Shown one piece after another: positions 1-6,611 of a stretch of 64,000 nucleotides of DNA. This stretch comes from JAISGQ01 sp045534445 (GTDB lineage: Bacteria; Bacillota; Clostridia; Oscillospirales; Acutalibacteraceae). The stretch covers positions 1-64,000 of the forward strand of contig JAZSJQ010000035.1 in assembly GCA_045534445.1 (NCBI GenBank), given 5' to 3'. The notes beneath the pieces are model-generated. The model saw nothing but the letters and a program-made list of their open reading frames with translations, searched no databases and had not been told where the DNA came from. The translations under genes and the position numbers were made by a program. Position 1 is the first letter of the stretch, and each line of letters opens with the position of its first letter.

Positions 1-17
1 CCGGCTTTCGCCGGGGC
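1..17 (-). terminator. Partial GC-rich hairpin at left edge
   Basis: CCGGC-TTT-CGCCGG forms a hairpin at the very edge of the window, about 35 bases beyond the last minus-strand stop codon. Its position fits the 3' end of the minus-strand operon starting near 5014. The stem seems to continue outside the window, so a following T run cannot be checked. Confidence 0.35.
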
Positions 18-51
18 TATCTGTGGTTATATCAGCTTTTATATGACTTTA

Positions 52-657
52 CTAATCTTCAAGTCTGAAGATATTGCCCTCTTCATCGTATTCTATCTCG
101 AAAAGGTCGAATATGTTGTTTTTCAGCGTTTCGATGAAGTCCCAGGCACTTTCAAATTCGCCATAGGCTGCGTTCTCATTGTAATAAAACATATAGGTTT
201 TATAGGTTATGGGGTCGCCTTCAAAGTCTTCAACACCCATATTTTCAGAAAGCTCAGAGAGCTGCTCGGGAGTAAGGCTTTCGATAATGTTTTTAACTAT
301 TGCTTCGTCCTCGTCAGAAGCTTCCATTCCCATTTCTATTTCTTCGGGATACTTGCATAGTCCGCAGCCGAGTTCGACAAATCTCTGAAGTCTGTCCTCG
401 CACCAGAGGTCTTCAAGTTCGAACTGACAGTAGCCGTGCTCAAAGCACTTCCATGTGACTTCGCCGTCATCATTGAGAACAAAATATTCTGCTGCATCGT
501 CTTCGGAAAGCTTTGCTTAATCAAAGGTTTTTTCCATTGTTTTATCGCATCCAAGGCATTTGTATATAACCTTTTCGTTTTCTTTATCAATTTTATACGC
601 AAACATTCCGTCGTCACAGGAACAGATAAATAACTCTTTCAATACCATTTTTGCCAT
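52..657 (-). pseudogene. Acidic Cys-containing unknown protein, interrupted by an in-frame TAA
   Basis: One open frame runs from ATG at 657, preceded by AAAAGGAG, to a stop at 52, but is broken by TAA at 519-517 after codon 46. The first part reads MAKMVLKELFICSCDDGMF and contains CSC and CLGC. The second part continues in the same frame with KCFEHGYC and CGLC, so the full product would be about 200 aa and might bind a metal through paired cysteines. Coding character continues on both sides of the stop, which favours a recent nonsense change or a sequence error. Translation could restart at ATG 333 and give a 93-aa fragment. I do not recognise the family. It is the last gene of the radical SAM operon. 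Confidence 0.55.
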
Positions 658-672
658 TTTGGTGTCTCCTTT

Positions 673-1014
673 TTATTCAAATTCTTCCAGAAGCTCTTCA
701 TCGGTAATGTCGTCAATGAGCTCTTCTCTTGCAAACTCCTTTATGACGTCAATGGCTTCATTGACATCGTCAAAATAGAAATCGGCTCTCTGACATTTGT
801 AAAGCGTTACAATAAAGTCGGTTACTTCCATGCCGTCATCAGGCATATCAAAAGTATCATTGAGCATGGTGGCTATGGCGTCAAGCTGATTTTCCTCAAA
901 CCTGCCGAGAAACGCCCTCAGGGTCTCCTCCTCAGCTTCCATATCGGAAAATATTTCTTCGTAATCCTCTTCGGTCAAACGATCAATATAGTCTTGTAAT
1001 CTCATGCCTGCCAC
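673..1014 (-). CDS. Small acidic protein of unknown function
   Basis: This 113-aa protein is strongly acidic (many Glu and Asp) and has no signal peptide or membrane segment, so it is probably cytosolic. GAAGGAGG precedes the ATG with good spacing; an internal ATG three codons later is a possible alternative start. It lies 15 bp before the interrupted gene and 26 bp after the frameshifted paralog, so it is probably in the same transcript. It lacks the N-terminal KIRTDFVTNSSSSSF segment of its upstream neighbours. I recognise no domain. The short helical segments and acidity resemble the bodies of the neighbouring proteins only in composition. Confidence 0.6.
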   Translation of the reverse strand: MAGMRLQDYIDRLTEEDYEEIFSDMEAEEETLRAFLGRFEENQLDAIATMLNDTFDMPDDGMEVTDFIVTLYKCQRADFYFDDVNEAIDVIKEFAREELIDDITDEELLEEFE

Positions 1015-1040
1015 TATAATTTTCCTCCTTCAAGCTATTT

Positions 1041-1594
1041 TTACCTTAAGTCTATCTGGTCAACTGTTTTGGTGATTTCGTCCTCATCTGTAAACTCTAT
1101 GACGCCGCCTCTGCCTTCGCCCTCAAATTCACAGCCGTCTTCATAGAAGACATATTCTTTTGTTACGTTATCGAAGGTATAGCGGCGGCACCAGTAATCG
1201 CCGGAATAGCCCTCCTCTTCACCCTGAATAAAAATCTGCAGAATATCGTCCATCGAGCTTACACGTTCCCTTACATCGCGGATAAAGTCGGAATCATCGG
1301 ATAATACTCTGTCATAACAGTCAGAGCCGCTGAAGCCGTCTTCCTTAAAGCCCTTGCCGTAAACACCGTTGTTTACAACAGAGTTCTTGAGCATTTCGAT
1401 AAGCTCGTTTACATCCTTGCATGAGCAAAGCTGCTTGGGGCTTTTCAGCGGTGCAAGCTGATAATACTCATATGCCCCTTCGCAGTCGGAAATGCCGTTG
1501 AAATCAATCAAGCCGCCCTCTTTGAGCTCAATGGATATAAGAAGGGTAAAGCTGCTGGATGATGAATTGGTTACAAAATCTGATCTTTTTTCAT
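1041..1594 (-). pseudogene. Third TNSSSSSF-family paralog, frameshifted just after its start codon
   Basis: AAAGGAG and ATG at 1594 are followed by AAAAAAGATCAG, which reads MKKDQIL and stops. In the other frame the sequence reads KRSDFVTNSSSSSFTLLISIEL and continues openly to 1041, matching the N-terminal segment of the two upstream paralogs. One extra A in the six-A run (1586-1591) would restore M-K-K-R-S-D-F-V-T-N. The body also shares a KDVNELIEML block and an SMDDILQIFI block with the paralogs. Without the repair, only a weak internal start (TTG 1511, 156 aa) remains. This could be a true frameshift, a slippage-controlled gene, or a base-calling error. Confidence 0.65.
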
Positions 1595-1606
1595 ATTGAT
1601 TCTCCT

Positions 1607-2089
1607 TTATGCTCCGTAGGAATCGTCGCTTTCAAGTTCTCCGTGGGAAACAGATCCGTTCTCAAGGTCGTATGTAGCGGCGTCGCCGCAGAGAATATTT
1701 CCTTCCATATCGAACTGCACCTTGCCTTTAAGTTTCTTGGGGTTAACTTCATAGGGATCAAAACCCATATCTTCAAGATAGCCTGCCGCATCCTCGCCGC
1801 TCAGAGTACAGCCCATTGCCACACGGATTCTCTTTATATCCTTCATGGATATACTTTCATCGAAAATCGATTTCCCGCCGTAAAGCATATCCCCTTCGGA
1901 CACCTCAAAGAACTCGATAAGCTCCTTTATGGTCTTGATTTTCAAAAGCTGCTTCATGGCTTCATTATCTTCAGGCATTTCAAAATCACAACCAAGGCCG
2001 TATGCGCATTCGCCTTCGTCAGTTTCAAATCTTACGGTCACAAAACTGCTCGACGACGAATTGGTCACAAAATCGGTCCTGATCTTCAT
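1607..2089 (-). CDS. TNSSSSSF-family acidic protein, paralog 2
   Basis: The 160-aa product begins MKIRTDFVTNSSSSSF, nearly identical to the start of the next gene upstream. I chose ATG 2089 because it aligns with the paralog and has TTGAGGTG upstream; a GTG at 2098 is in frame but overlaps that ribosome binding site. After the N-terminal segment come a hydrophobic beta-like stretch, a KTIKELIEFF block (about residue 55) and an MKDIKRIRV block (about residue 85). The C-terminus is acidic. No signal peptide, membrane segment or known catalytic motif is visible. It directly follows paralog 1 in the radical SAM operon. The function is unknown; a substrate or partner of the radical SAM enzyme is an inference from context. 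Confidence 0.7.
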   Translation of the reverse strand: MKIRTDFVTNSSSSSFVTVRFETDEGECAYGLGCDFEMPEDNEAMKQLLKIKTIKELIEFFEVSEGDMLYGGKSIFDESISMKDIKRIRVAMGCTLSGEDAAGYLEDMGFDPYEVNPKKLKGKVQFDMEGNILCGDAATYDLENGSVSHGELESDDSYGA

Positions 2090-2099
2090 CTTTTTCACC

Positions 2100-2822
2100 T
2101 CAACTTAATACAAACTCAGCATAGCTCGTAACCTTGCCGCTCTTCATATCAATTGAATCATAGGTCGTTCCGCCCACACCGTCGGGTCCGTAGCTGCTGC
2201 AAAGTCTCTGTGCAAGCTTTTCGATGTTTTCATCGGTAGGATCAAATATATATCTGAAATCCTTGTACTTGTAGAAATGCGAAGAATCAGTCTGTGCATC
2301 AGGCTTCTTTATGTATTCAATAAGCTTCTGCTTTACACTTTCCTTTTCATCGCCCTTTGCCTTGCAATACTCCTCTGCAAGCGCACACAGCTTTTCATCG
2401 TTATCCGCGACAAGCTCTGCAAATTCGCCCCATGCGTCATACTCGTGAATTACTTCTATTCTGTCGATATCTTCCATTTTTTCGATATTGGATGTAACAG
2501 CTGCGGTGAATTCTTCATGCGCCCTTTCAGCCGCATTCATTCCGTCTTCGTACTCTTCATCATCTTCGTCATAACATTCTTCATATATGTCATAAATCTC
2601 GTCATCGGTCTCTTCGATAAGATATTCGCAAAGCTCTTTTACAGTCTGCTTTTTTCGCGCTTTTTTCAGATCTCCGTAAAATCTGCTTTCTCCTCCTTCG
2701 TCTACATTCATTGCGTAGGAGGTATCAAGAGAATATACATTTCCCTTGGCATCATATATTTTGATTATGGCGACAAAGCTGCTGGAGGAGGAATTTGTAA
2801 CAAAGTCAGTTCTGATTTTCAT
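2100..2822 (-). CDS. TNSSSSSF-family acidic protein, paralog 1
   Basis: The 240-aa protein begins MKIRTDFVTNSSSSSFV, followed by a short beta-like strand, a TVKELCEYL block (about residue 58), a highly acidic Asp/Glu/Tyr stretch (about residues 70-95) and an MEDIDRIEV block (about residue 116). The two blocks recur in the other paralogs, so the three proteins are full-length relatives, not only proteins with a shared tag. Its ATG overlaps the stop codon of the radical SAM gene (ATGA), and its ribosome binding site lies inside that gene, indicating translational coupling. The Ser-rich N-terminus could be a recognition tag or a modification site; neither is shown by the sequence. Confidence 0.72.
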   Translation of the reverse strand: MKIRTDFVTNSSSSSFVAIIKIYDAKGNVYSLDTSYAMNVDEGGESRFYGDLKKARKKQTVKELCEYLIEETDDEIYDIYEECYDEDDEEYEDGMNAAERAHEEFTAAVTSNIEKMEDIDRIEVIHEYDAWGEFAELVADNDEKLCALAEEYCKAKGDEKESVKQKLIEYIKKPDAQTDSSHFYKYKDFRYIFDPTDENIEKLAQRLCSSYGPDGVGGTTYDSIDMKSGKVTSYAEFVLS

Positions 2823-3898
2823 TTTTCATATCTCCTTTTTTCACTGCTGCAGAATACTATTTCCGGCATGAGGGGACAACCGCCCATGCAGAGTGCTTTT
2901 TTCTCGCAATCGGGGCAGGCACTTCTCATTCGGTTTCTGAACTTTTCAAAGGGCTCGCTGTTCCATCCTTCGGTTATGCTCATTTCTCTGAGGGATACCT
3001 CGTATCTCTTCTGCTGGTCAAAGCTGCATGGCACCATTATCATATCAGCGCCTATATAGCAGCTGTACCGTCCACCCTCGCAGGTATCAAGGGATTCGGG
3101 AAGTATGGATTTACAGAACTGTATGGCTCCGGGCACGTTGCAGCTGTCCATTCCGACCTTGAAAGGGTGACGTTTGTCCACCTGTGCGAAAAACTCCGCC
3201 ACTCTCGGGTCATCAACGGAGAGCATATTTTCCCTTGAGCCCTGTCCTGCAGGCTTGTGAAGCAGGAAAATCACTGCGTTTATGCCTTTCGGGAAGTCAT
3301 TTCGGGAAAGGCGGTCGATAGCTTCGTCTATACTGTTTCTGCCCAGGACATAGTGGATATTTGTTTTGACCTTTGCCTCAAGAAGCATATCTATAGCTCT
3401 GAGCGTATACTCGCTTCTGTACCAGCTGACAGCCACTGCTCCGCAGTACTGCTTGCACAGTGCGGCAATTTCGGGAGTCATGCCGTAGCCTGAGGTAGTA
3501 AAGTTTGGCACAAGGATATTTTCACGGCAGATTTTGAGTATCTCTTCAAAATGCTCGTGCTGGTCGGGATCTCCTCTGCCGCCTAATGCAAACTGATTGC
3601 ATCTGCCCTTTGACTGCTCGGCTATCCATTTAAAATCCTCAAGGGACATATTGGGCTTTTCTACCAGCATTCCGCTCTGATAGCAGCCGATTCCCGCCTT
3701 TGCGCAAAGTCCGGTTTTGCCGTGTATGCAGTGTCCCATGATTCCGACGTCAATAAGATGAGGGTATGATGCCATAAAGGGGTCAACCCCTGTGTCTTTT
3801 CCGTTTTCATCAAGGATACCTGTGCGGACATATGCTCCTGTTTCAGTATCAAAGGCTGTTTTAAACCTGTATTTTTTGTCGTTTATTATGTATCTCAT
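2819..3898 (-). CDS. Radical SAM enzyme with C-terminal SPASM domain
   Basis: The 359-aa protein has an N-terminal radical SAM-like region followed by a SPASM auxiliary-cluster domain. The SPASM signature is clear near the C-terminus: C328-x2-C331-x5-C337-x3-C341, then C350, with further cysteines at about 270-290. The expected SAM-cluster cysteines appear as C57-x7-C65-x6-C72, wider than the classical CX3CX2C, followed by ALGGRGDPD where a GGE-like motif is expected. SPASM enzymes typically modify peptides or proteins (PqqE, AlbA, sulfatase maturases). Its stop overlaps the start of TNSSSSSF paralog 1. I infer that it acts on those proteins or on an unlinked substrate; the target is not known. 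Confidence 0.85.
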   Translation of the reverse strand: MRYIINDKKYRFKTAFDTETGAYVRTGILDENGKDTGVDPFMASYPHLIDVGIMGHCIHGKTGLCAKAGIGCYQSGMLVEKPNMSLEDFKWIAEQSKGRCNQFALGGRGDPDQHEHFEEILKICRENILVPNFTTSGYGMTPEIAALCKQYCGAVAVSWYRSEYTLRAIDMLLEAKVKTNIHYVLGRNSIDEAIDRLSRNDFPKGINAVIFLLHKPAGQGSRENMLSVDDPRVAEFFAQVDKRHPFKVGMDSCNVPGAIQFCKSILPESLDTCEGGRYSCYIGADMIMVPCSFDQQKRYEVSLREMSITEGWNSEPFEKFRNRMRSACPDCEKKALCMGGCPLMPEIVFCSSEKRRYEK

Positions 3899-3907
3899 AT
3901 TATCACG

Positions 3908-5014
3908 TCAATTATTACCAATCTGCATTTCAAGCACTTTTATTTCAAGCTCTGCTTCTTTTATTTTTCTGTCAAGCTCGTCGATTTTTATGAATATGTC
4001 GGTGGCTTCTTCCGATTCGGTTTTAAGGAATCCGTCAGTAAAGCCCTGAGGCAGCATGAATTTCTTTTCACATTTTGCAAACCTGACCCTTACCGATGAC
4101 CCTTCATGCTCGAAAACAATTCCGTTTCCGAATACTCTGTGTTTTACAAACAGTCCTTTTGCCGAAAAGCCGTCATACTCGCTGCGCTCTGACAGGAGAG
4201 CCGAAAGCTCCTCCCTTTTCTGCGCCAGCTCCTCACGGAGCGGTGATACATCAATCCTGTTACTCTCGGATTTTTTAGCCTTTTTCTTTTCCTTTTTCGG
4301 AATATCTATATTGCTGTACATACTGTATACAACCGCGCAATAGATTATATCGTATGCAAGGATATGATAATCATCCTCGCTGTACATATCTGCTGTCAGT
4401 CTGTCATTGTGAAGCTTCATCAGTTCAGTATTATTCTTTATTTCCTCTGTAAGCTCATCGCACATCCTGTAGTATTTCTCAAGGCTGAAATACTGTCCTG
4501 CACCAAAATCGTCCCCATACTGTACGCAGTTCATAAAGGCTCTTGCCTGTGTTGCCTTGAACATATAATTCTGCTCAGGGTACATAAGTGCAAGGTAGAA
4601 GATTACCGTACGCATATCCTGCGCATACTTCCACCTGCCCTTTTCATATTTATCAAGCAGATCGTCCGCTTCCGCGAGAAAATCATATATCCTGTTCTGA
4701 CGGGCTTTTATATCTCCCCCGTCATCTGCATAAAGCTTCCTGAACATTTCTCTGACTGTTTCTCTTGCCTCAGCACGCTCTGCAAGCTTTACTATACCGT
4801 TTGTGGGCTGTACTATTCGATTGTTTATCAGAATCCAGGTTTTTCTCACTGACTCCTTGAACATTCCCGCAAAATCAGGAGCATCGATATCCCAGTTATC
4901 CCTGAAATGTTTTACAGCTTCCCATTTGTAATATTCTCTGCACTGCTCATTGTTTATCATCTCAAAATTTTCCATGTAATTTGCGATGATCGACCTGAGA
5001 TTATCTTTATTCAT
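3908..5014 (-). CDS. Unknown protein heading the radical SAM operon
   Basis: This 368-aa soluble protein opens the operon and is followed after 9 bp by the radical SAM gene. The N-terminal 240 residues look helical with no recognised domain. A Lys-rich linker follows (about 245-260), then a coiled coil, then a segment KHRVFGNGIVFEHEGSSVRVRFAKCEKKF (written here only as KHRVFGNGIV at about residue 295). That segment resembles the small beta domain with a K-F-G-x-G-x-V pattern seen at the C-terminus of UvrD/RecQ-like and other proteins. A second coiled coil ends the protein. A scaffold or accessory role for the operon is inference only. Confidence 0.6.
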   Translation of the reverse strand: MNKDNLRSIIANYMENFEMINNEQCREYYKWEAVKHFRDNWDIDAPDFAGMFKESVRKTWILINNRIVQPTNGIVKLAERAEARETVREMFRKLYADDGGDIKARQNRIYDFLAEADDLLDKYEKGRWKYAQDMRTVIFYLALMYPEQNYMFKATQARAFMNCVQYGDDFGAGQYFSLEKYYRMCDELTEEIKNNTELMKLHNDRLTADMYSEDDYHILAYDIIYCAVVYSMYSNIDIPKKEKKKAKKSESNRIDVSPLREELAQKREELSALLSERSEYDGFSAKGLFVKHRVFGNGIVFEHEGSSVRVRFAKCEKKFMLPQGFTDGFLKTESEEATDIFIKIDELDRKIKEAELEIKVLEMQIGNN

Positions 5015-5062
5015 TTTTGCAACCTCACAAAGGATTATTTGCTACATTATATCACATCTCCC

Positions 5063-5121
5063 GATTTTCTCAACAGTTTATTCGAAAAACAGTTGAGAAA
5101 ATCACATTCAGCGTGTATTAT
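5063..5121 (+). promoter_or_regulatory. Promoter with overlapping inverted-repeat operator, upstream of HAD phosphatase
   Basis: TTGAGA (5093-5098), a 17-bp spacer and TATTAT (5116-5121) form a sigma-A type promoter. A 12-bp perfect inverted repeat, GATTTTCTCAAC (5063-5074) and GTTGAGAAAATC (5092-5103), has its right arm over the -35 box. The same arrangement, with the same core AAAACAGTTG, occurs upstream of the CotH gene at 25878-25933. The repeat has no T run after it, so a repressor site is likelier than a terminator. Confidence 0.55.
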
Positions 5122-5155
5122 ATTGAACGGAAATATTATACACGGAGGACAAGCC

Positions 5156-5806
5156 ATGAAGTATAAAAATATAATCTGGGATATGGACGGCACTCTGCTC
5201 AACACTCTTGATGATCTGACCGATTGTGTAAATGTTGCTCTCTCAAAGTACGGTTTGCCCGAAAGAACCATTGATGAAACCCGTCTTTTTGTCGGAAAGG
5301 GTCTTCGCCATATGTTCAACTGCTGTGCGCCTGACGATCTTGACAGCAACAAGGCAGACGAAGTATTTGAATTTTTCAAGGGCTATTATGAGACACACAA
5401 TCAGATAAAGACAGGTCCTTATGACGGCATCTGTAATATGCTCGCAAAGCTTCATAATGACGGTTTTAAAATGGCTATCGTTTCAAACAAGGTCGACGGC
5501 GCGCTGAAAATTCTTGCCAAGGAATTCTTCGGTGACAACATAGATTTTGTCATCGGTGACCAGCCCGGTCTTGCAAGAAAGCCAGAGCCTGATATGGTTG
5601 ACAAAGCTCTTGAAATTCTTGGTGCTGACAAGAACGAATCTGTTTATATCGGTGACTCCGATGTCGATCTTGCAACTGCTGAAAATTCATCTCTGCCCTG
5701 CATCTCGGTACTCTGGGGCTTCCGCACAAAAGAAGAACTCACCGCAAAGGGCGGCAAGGTGTTCTGCGAGACTCCCGAGGAGCTTTATAACTACCTGACA
5801 ATATAA
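5156..5806 (+). CDS. HAD-superfamily phosphatase, phosphoglycolate phosphatase-like
   Basis: The 216-aa protein carries all HAD motifs: DMDGTL near residue 9 (nucleophile Asp), VSNK (motif II), ARKPEPDMV (motif III Lys) and GDSDVD (motif IV). A helical cap between motifs I and II matches the Gph/PGMB type. It probably removes phosphate from a small cytosolic metabolite such as 2-phosphoglycolate, but the substrate cannot be read from the sequence. GGAGG precedes ATG 5156. It is a single-gene unit closed by a terminator, and its promoter carries an inverted repeat shared with the CotH gene. Confidence 0.85.
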   Translation: MKYKNIIWDMDGTLLNTLDDLTDCVNVALSKYGLPERTIDETRLFVGKGLRHMFNCCAPDDLDSNKADEVFEFFKGYYETHNQIKTGPYDGICNMLAKLHNDGFKMAIVSNKVDGALKILAKEFFGDNIDFVIGDQPGLARKPEPDMVDKALEILGADKNESVYIGDSDVDLATAENSSLPCISVLWGFRTKEELTAKGGKVFCETPEELYNYLTI

Positions 5807-5813
5807 AACACGA

Positions 5814-5856
5814 CCCGATTATCAGCATAAATCGCCGATAATCGGGTGATTTTTTA
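5814..5856 (+). terminator. Intrinsic terminator after HAD phosphatase
   Basis: CCCGATTATC and GATAATCGGG form the stem, followed by TGATTTTTT, eight bases after the stop codon. Confidence 0.85.
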
Positions 5857-5974
5857 TGAATTTATAATTTTTCGTGAAAGTTCGTCACATTTCTTCCTTT
5901 TAAACTGTTCTATTAGTAGCAGCTGATTCGGCAGCACATATAGTACATATATTTAAAAAGGAGGATATTAATCT

Positions 5975-6412
5975 ATGAAAAGAATCGTTTCTGCAATTCT
6001 GTGCCTGGTTTTTGTTTTCTCCGTCATGCAGCTTCCTGTTTCTGCTGCATCCGAAGAAGCATCAAACCCCGGAAATTCCACAAGACTCACTTACATCTAT
6101 GACGCAAATGTCAACATCGGAAAATTCGGTGATTATGTGCTCGCTTCAGGTCAGCTCAGCTGCAAAGCAAACCTTGTTGAAATGTGTACTGTAAATGTTA
6201 CGATTTACAGCCGTGACAGAGGTTCTTCCGACCCATGGACATATATGGGTTCAGGCCTCGGAAGTGGTGATAATTACTGTTCAGGCATGAAAAAAGTAAC
6301 TATCGATACAACGAAGGAGTACAGAGGCAAGCTGCATTGCGCAGCTCACCCCATCGATCCCGATGTTCCTATCGAATACCTTACCTTATACACTGATATT
6401 TACAGACCGTAA
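5975..6412 (+). CDS. Small secreted protein of unknown function
   Basis: The 145-aa precursor starts with a clear signal peptide, MKRIVSAILCLVFVFSVMQ, cleaved probably after VSAA near residue 25. The mature part of about 120 aa is rich in Thr, Ser and Gly, looks beta-stranded and has four cysteines (SCK, MCTV, YCSG, HCAA) that could form disulfides. AAAAAGGAGG precedes the ATG. It stands alone between two terminators. I do not recognise the family; export to the cell surface or medium is the only supported statement. Confidence 0.7.
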   Translation: MKRIVSAILCLVFVFSVMQLPVSAASEEASNPGNSTRLTYIYDANVNIGKFGDYVLASGQLSCKANLVEMCTVNVTIYSRDRGSSDPWTYMGSGLGSGDNYCSGMKKVTIDTTKEYRGKLHCAAHPIDPDVPIEYLTLYTDIYRP

Positions 6413-6450
6413 TATAATTCTTATGCCGTTCGAGCTGCTCTAAGAATAAT

Positions 6451-6489
6451 ACAAAATCGCAGCGGAGATATACTCCGCTGCGATTTTGT
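6451..6489 (+). terminator. Intrinsic terminator after secreted protein gene
   Basis: ACAAAATCGCAGCGGAG pairs perfectly with CTCCGCTGCGATTTTGT around a short ATATA loop. The A-rich left and T-rich right arm suit termination in either direction. Confidence 0.8.
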
Positions 6490-6549
6490 GCATTGTGTAC
6501 AACTCATCTGCGATTATTTAAACATATGTACAACTATTACCTATAAATA

Positions 6550-6578
6550 TGGACTTCGATATTTTTTTGCTATATAAT
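6550..6578 (+). promoter_or_regulatory. Sigma-A type promoter for the GH95 gene
   Basis: TGGACT (6550-6555), 17 bp, TATAAT (6573-6578). It lies inside the 5' extension of the open frame and supports the downstream TTG start at 6612. Confidence 0.5.
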
Positions 6579-6611
6579 AAAGTGATTATTCTTGCTCCGG
6601 AGGCTAACACC

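Noticed and set aside
336..617. 93-aa open frame on the minus strand overlapping the interrupted acidic gene
   Set aside because: It is out of frame with the Cys-rich coding sequence on both sides of the TAA and has a Lys/Ser/Thr-rich random composition; the in-frame continuation explains the region better.
5063..5103. Inverted repeat as a terminator of the minus-strand operon or of an upstream gene
   Set aside because: It lies between two divergent genes, has no T run and overlaps a -35 box, so an operator is the better reading.
6549..6611. ATG 6549 as start of the GH95 gene
   Set aside because: A promoter (TGGACT-17-TATAAT) lies after this ATG, there is no ribosome binding site before it, and the family fold starts at TTG 6612 behind GGAGG.
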